5,421 nucleotides of DNA, from the NCBI GenBank assembly GCA_003486675.1, contig DNGG01000540.1:1-5421 (forward strand), written 5' to 3'. The DNA comes from Cyanobacteria bacterium UBA11372 (lineage in GTDB: Bacteria > Cyanobacteriota > Cyanobacteriia > Cyanobacteriales > Aerosakkonemataceae). Both the position numbers and the translations under genes were made by a program. Within the stretch, counting starts at the first letter, position 1. Each line of letters starts with the position of its first letter. The notes under the pieces are model-generated. The model searched no databases. It had not been told where the DNA came from and was given only the letters and a program-made list of their open reading frames with translations. Positions 3,632 to 5,421 of the stretch are shown here, in pieces.

Positions 3632-5421
3632 ATGATTGACATTTCACAATTAACGGTGGAACCGCATAGCTTACCATTTTGGCTGTTGCAGGTTCCCGTT
3701 CCCGTGCCTGCTCCGGTGGTTCCCGTGCCTGTGCGAGCGGCGGAAGCAATTTCTTCGGTGCGATTTTTTGAAGCCTTGATAGCTGGCATAGTGCTGGCGT
3801 TTGCCTTCCAACTATTACTAACAAATCTTTCTGTGGCGGCTGGGATTTCCTATCTGGGACGCAAATCAGACGATGATTCCGATTCAGATCGTCATGATTC
3901 TGGTAGCTTTGGCGGTACGATTAACAAAGTTAGCAAAACTGTGGGAATTTGGACTTTAGTCACGGTTACGCTTTCCTTATTCCTGGCTTGTTTTTTAGCA
4001 GTAAATCTCAGCTTGCTCACCTTTGATGTAGGGTTGGGCGCTATTCTAGGTTTGGTGATTTGGGGTGCATATTTCTCGCTGCTAGTTTGGGCGAGTTCGA
4101 CCACGGTAGGATCTTTAATTGGTTCAATTGTCAATACTGCTACGAGCGGTTTTCAAGCAATTTTAGGCACAGCAACGGCAGCATTGGGTGCGAAAGCAGC
4201 CAGCAATCAAGTAGTTGCTACCGCTGAAGCTGCTGCCGCCGCAGTTGGTCGGCAAATTGGTAGCGCCATCGACCCGGTAAATATTCGCCATTCCTTGGAA
4301 GATTATCTAGAAACTCTGCGCCCTGCGGATTTAGATGTAAAAGCCATCCGGCGGGAATTTGAATCTTTGCTGGCGTCACCAGATTTGAGATCGATTTCTC
4401 CGGAAAATCTGAAAAATATTAATCGCGATACGTTTGTAGATTTGGTGAGTAAAAACACCAATCTTTCCAAACGCGATGCCAACCGGATTGTAGACCAACT
4501 CGAAGGCGCTTGGAAGCAAGCCACGAATCGCCTACCGCAGCGGGATGTAATGGGCGAATTGGTAGATTATCTCAAATCTGCACAAGCTAAAGAGTTAAAA
4601 TCCCCCGAAAGCGCGAAACTAGACGAATTAATTGCAGAAATGCGCTCATCGCGCCAAGCAACTCAAGAGCAAACCGATAAAGCTCCCGGTTTGTTCGGTC
4701 AAGCACGCCAAATGGCGATGACTGCGATTACCGGCGCACTAATGGGAAGAACAGATCTGTCGGATTTAGATATCCAATCGATCTTAAATCGACTCAAAGA
4801 AGTTAAAGATCAAGCTGTAGGTGGTGCAAAACAACTAACTGGTCAACCTCAACCTACCAATACAATTCGTCTGGATATTGAAAACTATCTAATCAATGCC
4901 TATCCCTGGCAATTAAACCGGGAAGCAGTGAGGCAGGAATTTAGAGATGTCATCTACGATGCGGAAGCAGATCCAATTGAAGTTCGCCGCCAATTGGAGC
5001 AAATTAAGCGGCAAGATTTCTTCAATATCCTGCAAGAAAAAGGTCTGCTTACCCAAGACGAAATTAACCAAATTACCGACCGCTTGGAATCAACCCGGCA
5101 AGAGGTTTTAACCTCGGTTATTGCGGCTGAAGAACGGGAAAAAATCTTCGACCTCCGCAGGCGAGTAGAAAATTATCTCCGTTATACGCCTAAAGAACAA
5201 CTCAATACTTCCGGCATTTTGAGCAATTTCAAACCGCTGCTGGAAGATACCGAGGGGAATTACGAACAGTTGCAGGTTCGCTTCGCTCAATTAGACCGCG
5301 CTACTTTGCTGCAAATTCTCTATCAGCGCGCCGATATAACTCCAACAGAAGCTGACGCAATTGTCAATGATTTGGAAAGAACACGCGATTTGGTGGCCTC
5401 CGAAGCGAAAGGTTTGCAAGA
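3632..5421 (+). CDS. Membrane-anchored protein with tandem helical repeats (N-terminal 596 residues; runs off the window)
   Basis: The frame is open from ATG 3632-3634 to the window edge. SD GAGGG (3620-3624) stands seven bases before the start. Order of parts: a hydrophobic/proline N-terminus with a Pro-Val tract (21-34); membrane helix 1 (about 47-75); an acidic loop rich in Asp, Ser and His (79-92); helices 2 (about 104-128) and 3 (about 134-157); an Ala/Gly-rich, probably helical linker (158-213); then four divergent repeats starting near 218, 306, 412 and 507. Each opens with a (D/N)YL motif (YL at 225-226, 313-314, 419-420, 515-516) and closes with a helix like I-x-(D/N)-x-L-E (286-291, 384-390, 481-486, 577-582). 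Repeat 2 is degenerate, with an insertion carrying a hydrophobic stretch (353-372). Similar long proteins occur in cyanobacteria, and I recall them carrying transporter-type automatic names; nothing here resembles a transporter core. A membrane-tethered scaffold is my inference. The function is unknown. Confidence 0.85.
   Translation, partial: MIDISQLTVEPHSLPFWLLQVPVPVPAPVVPVPVRAAEAISSVRFFEALIAGIVLAFAFQLLLTNLSVAAGISYLGRKSDDDSDSDRHDSGSFGGTINKVSKTVGIWTLVTVTLSLFLACFLAVNLSLLTFDVGLGAILGLVIWGAYFSLLVWASSTTVGSLIGSIVNTATSGFQAILGTATAALGAKAASNQVVATAEAAAAAVGRQIGSAIDPVNIRHSLEDYLETLRPADLDVKAIRREFESLLASPDLRSISPENLKNINRDTFVDLVSKNTNLSKRDANRIVDQLEGAWKQATNRLPQRDVMGELVDYLKSAQAKELKSPESAKLDELIAEMRSSRQATQEQTDKAPGLFGQARQMAMTAITGALMGRTDLSDLDIQSILNRLKEVKDQAVGGAKQLTGQPQPTNTIRLDIENYLINAYPWQLNREAVRQEFRDVIYDAEADPIEVRRQLEQIKRQDFFNILQEKGLLTQDEINQITDRLESTRQEVLTSVIAAEEREKIFDLRRRVENYLRYTPKEQLNTSGILSNFKPLLEDTEGNYEQLQVRFAQLDRATLLQILYQRADITPTEADAIVNDLERTRDLVASEAKGLQ
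3692..3731 (+). repeat. In-frame tandem repeat coding for the Pro-Val tract
   Basis: GTTCCCGTGCCTG occurs at 3698-3710 and again at 3719-3731, a 21-base period equal to seven codons, preceded by a partial copy GTTCCCG (3692-3698). It codes for the alternating Pro-Val stretch (residues 21-34). Because the period is a multiple of three, unit gain or loss by slippage would keep the frame. Confidence 0.6.

Noticed and set aside
3559..3824. Two overlapping minus-strand frames opposite the start of the repeat-protein gene
   Set aside because: Their Gly-Thr-rich or Pro-Arg-rich content is the reverse reading of the Pro-Val coding tract.

Overview
The window looks like a piece of a cyanobacterial chromosome, probably a filamentous or otherwise repeat-rich species. 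Three things point there: eight copies of the HIP1 octamer GCGATCGC (counted by eye), a one-helix chlorophyll-binding (high-light-inducible) protein, which is confined to oxygenic phototrophs, and intergenic spaces packed with short GTAGGG/CCCTAC-ended palindromes and AT-rich heptamer repeats of the cyanobacterial kind. No phage, transposase, CRISPR, tRNA or rRNA gene was seen.

Layout. Bases 1-432 (+) are the C-terminal 143 residues of an ion-transporter-superfamily (ArsB/NhaD/SLC13-type) permease; its stop codon lies inside a GTAGGGGCGGG repeat. It converges, with a 15-base gap, on a 579-residue GAF-HisKA-HATPase-REC hybrid histidine kinase (448-2187, -). Bases 2188-2775 carry no credible gene but hold a small hairpin upstream of the kinase, two larger inverted repeats and a heptamer-built hairpin that can serve as a terminator. 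Next comes a 72-codon high-light-inducible (Hli/one-helix CAB-like) gene (2776-2994, -), whose upstream region has stacked palindromes and an HLR1-like box. Bases 3081-3580 form a cluster of four palindromic elements plus a 15-base direct repeat. From 3632 (+) to the window edge runs a long open frame (at least 596 codons) for a membrane-anchored protein: a Pro-Val-rich N-terminus, three membrane helices, an Ala/Gly-rich linker and at least four divergent ~80-95-residue helical repeats.

How the genes relate. No operon is visible: each of the four genes stands alone, two on each strand. The kinase has both a transmitter and a receiver domain, so it probably passes phosphate to a partner encoded elsewhere. 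The Hli protein is a photoprotective pigment binder of the thylakoid. The repeat protein is the least understood gene and the most worth following. It and the Hli gene are transcribed divergently from a ~640-base palindrome-rich spacer, so a shared regulatory region is possible but not shown.
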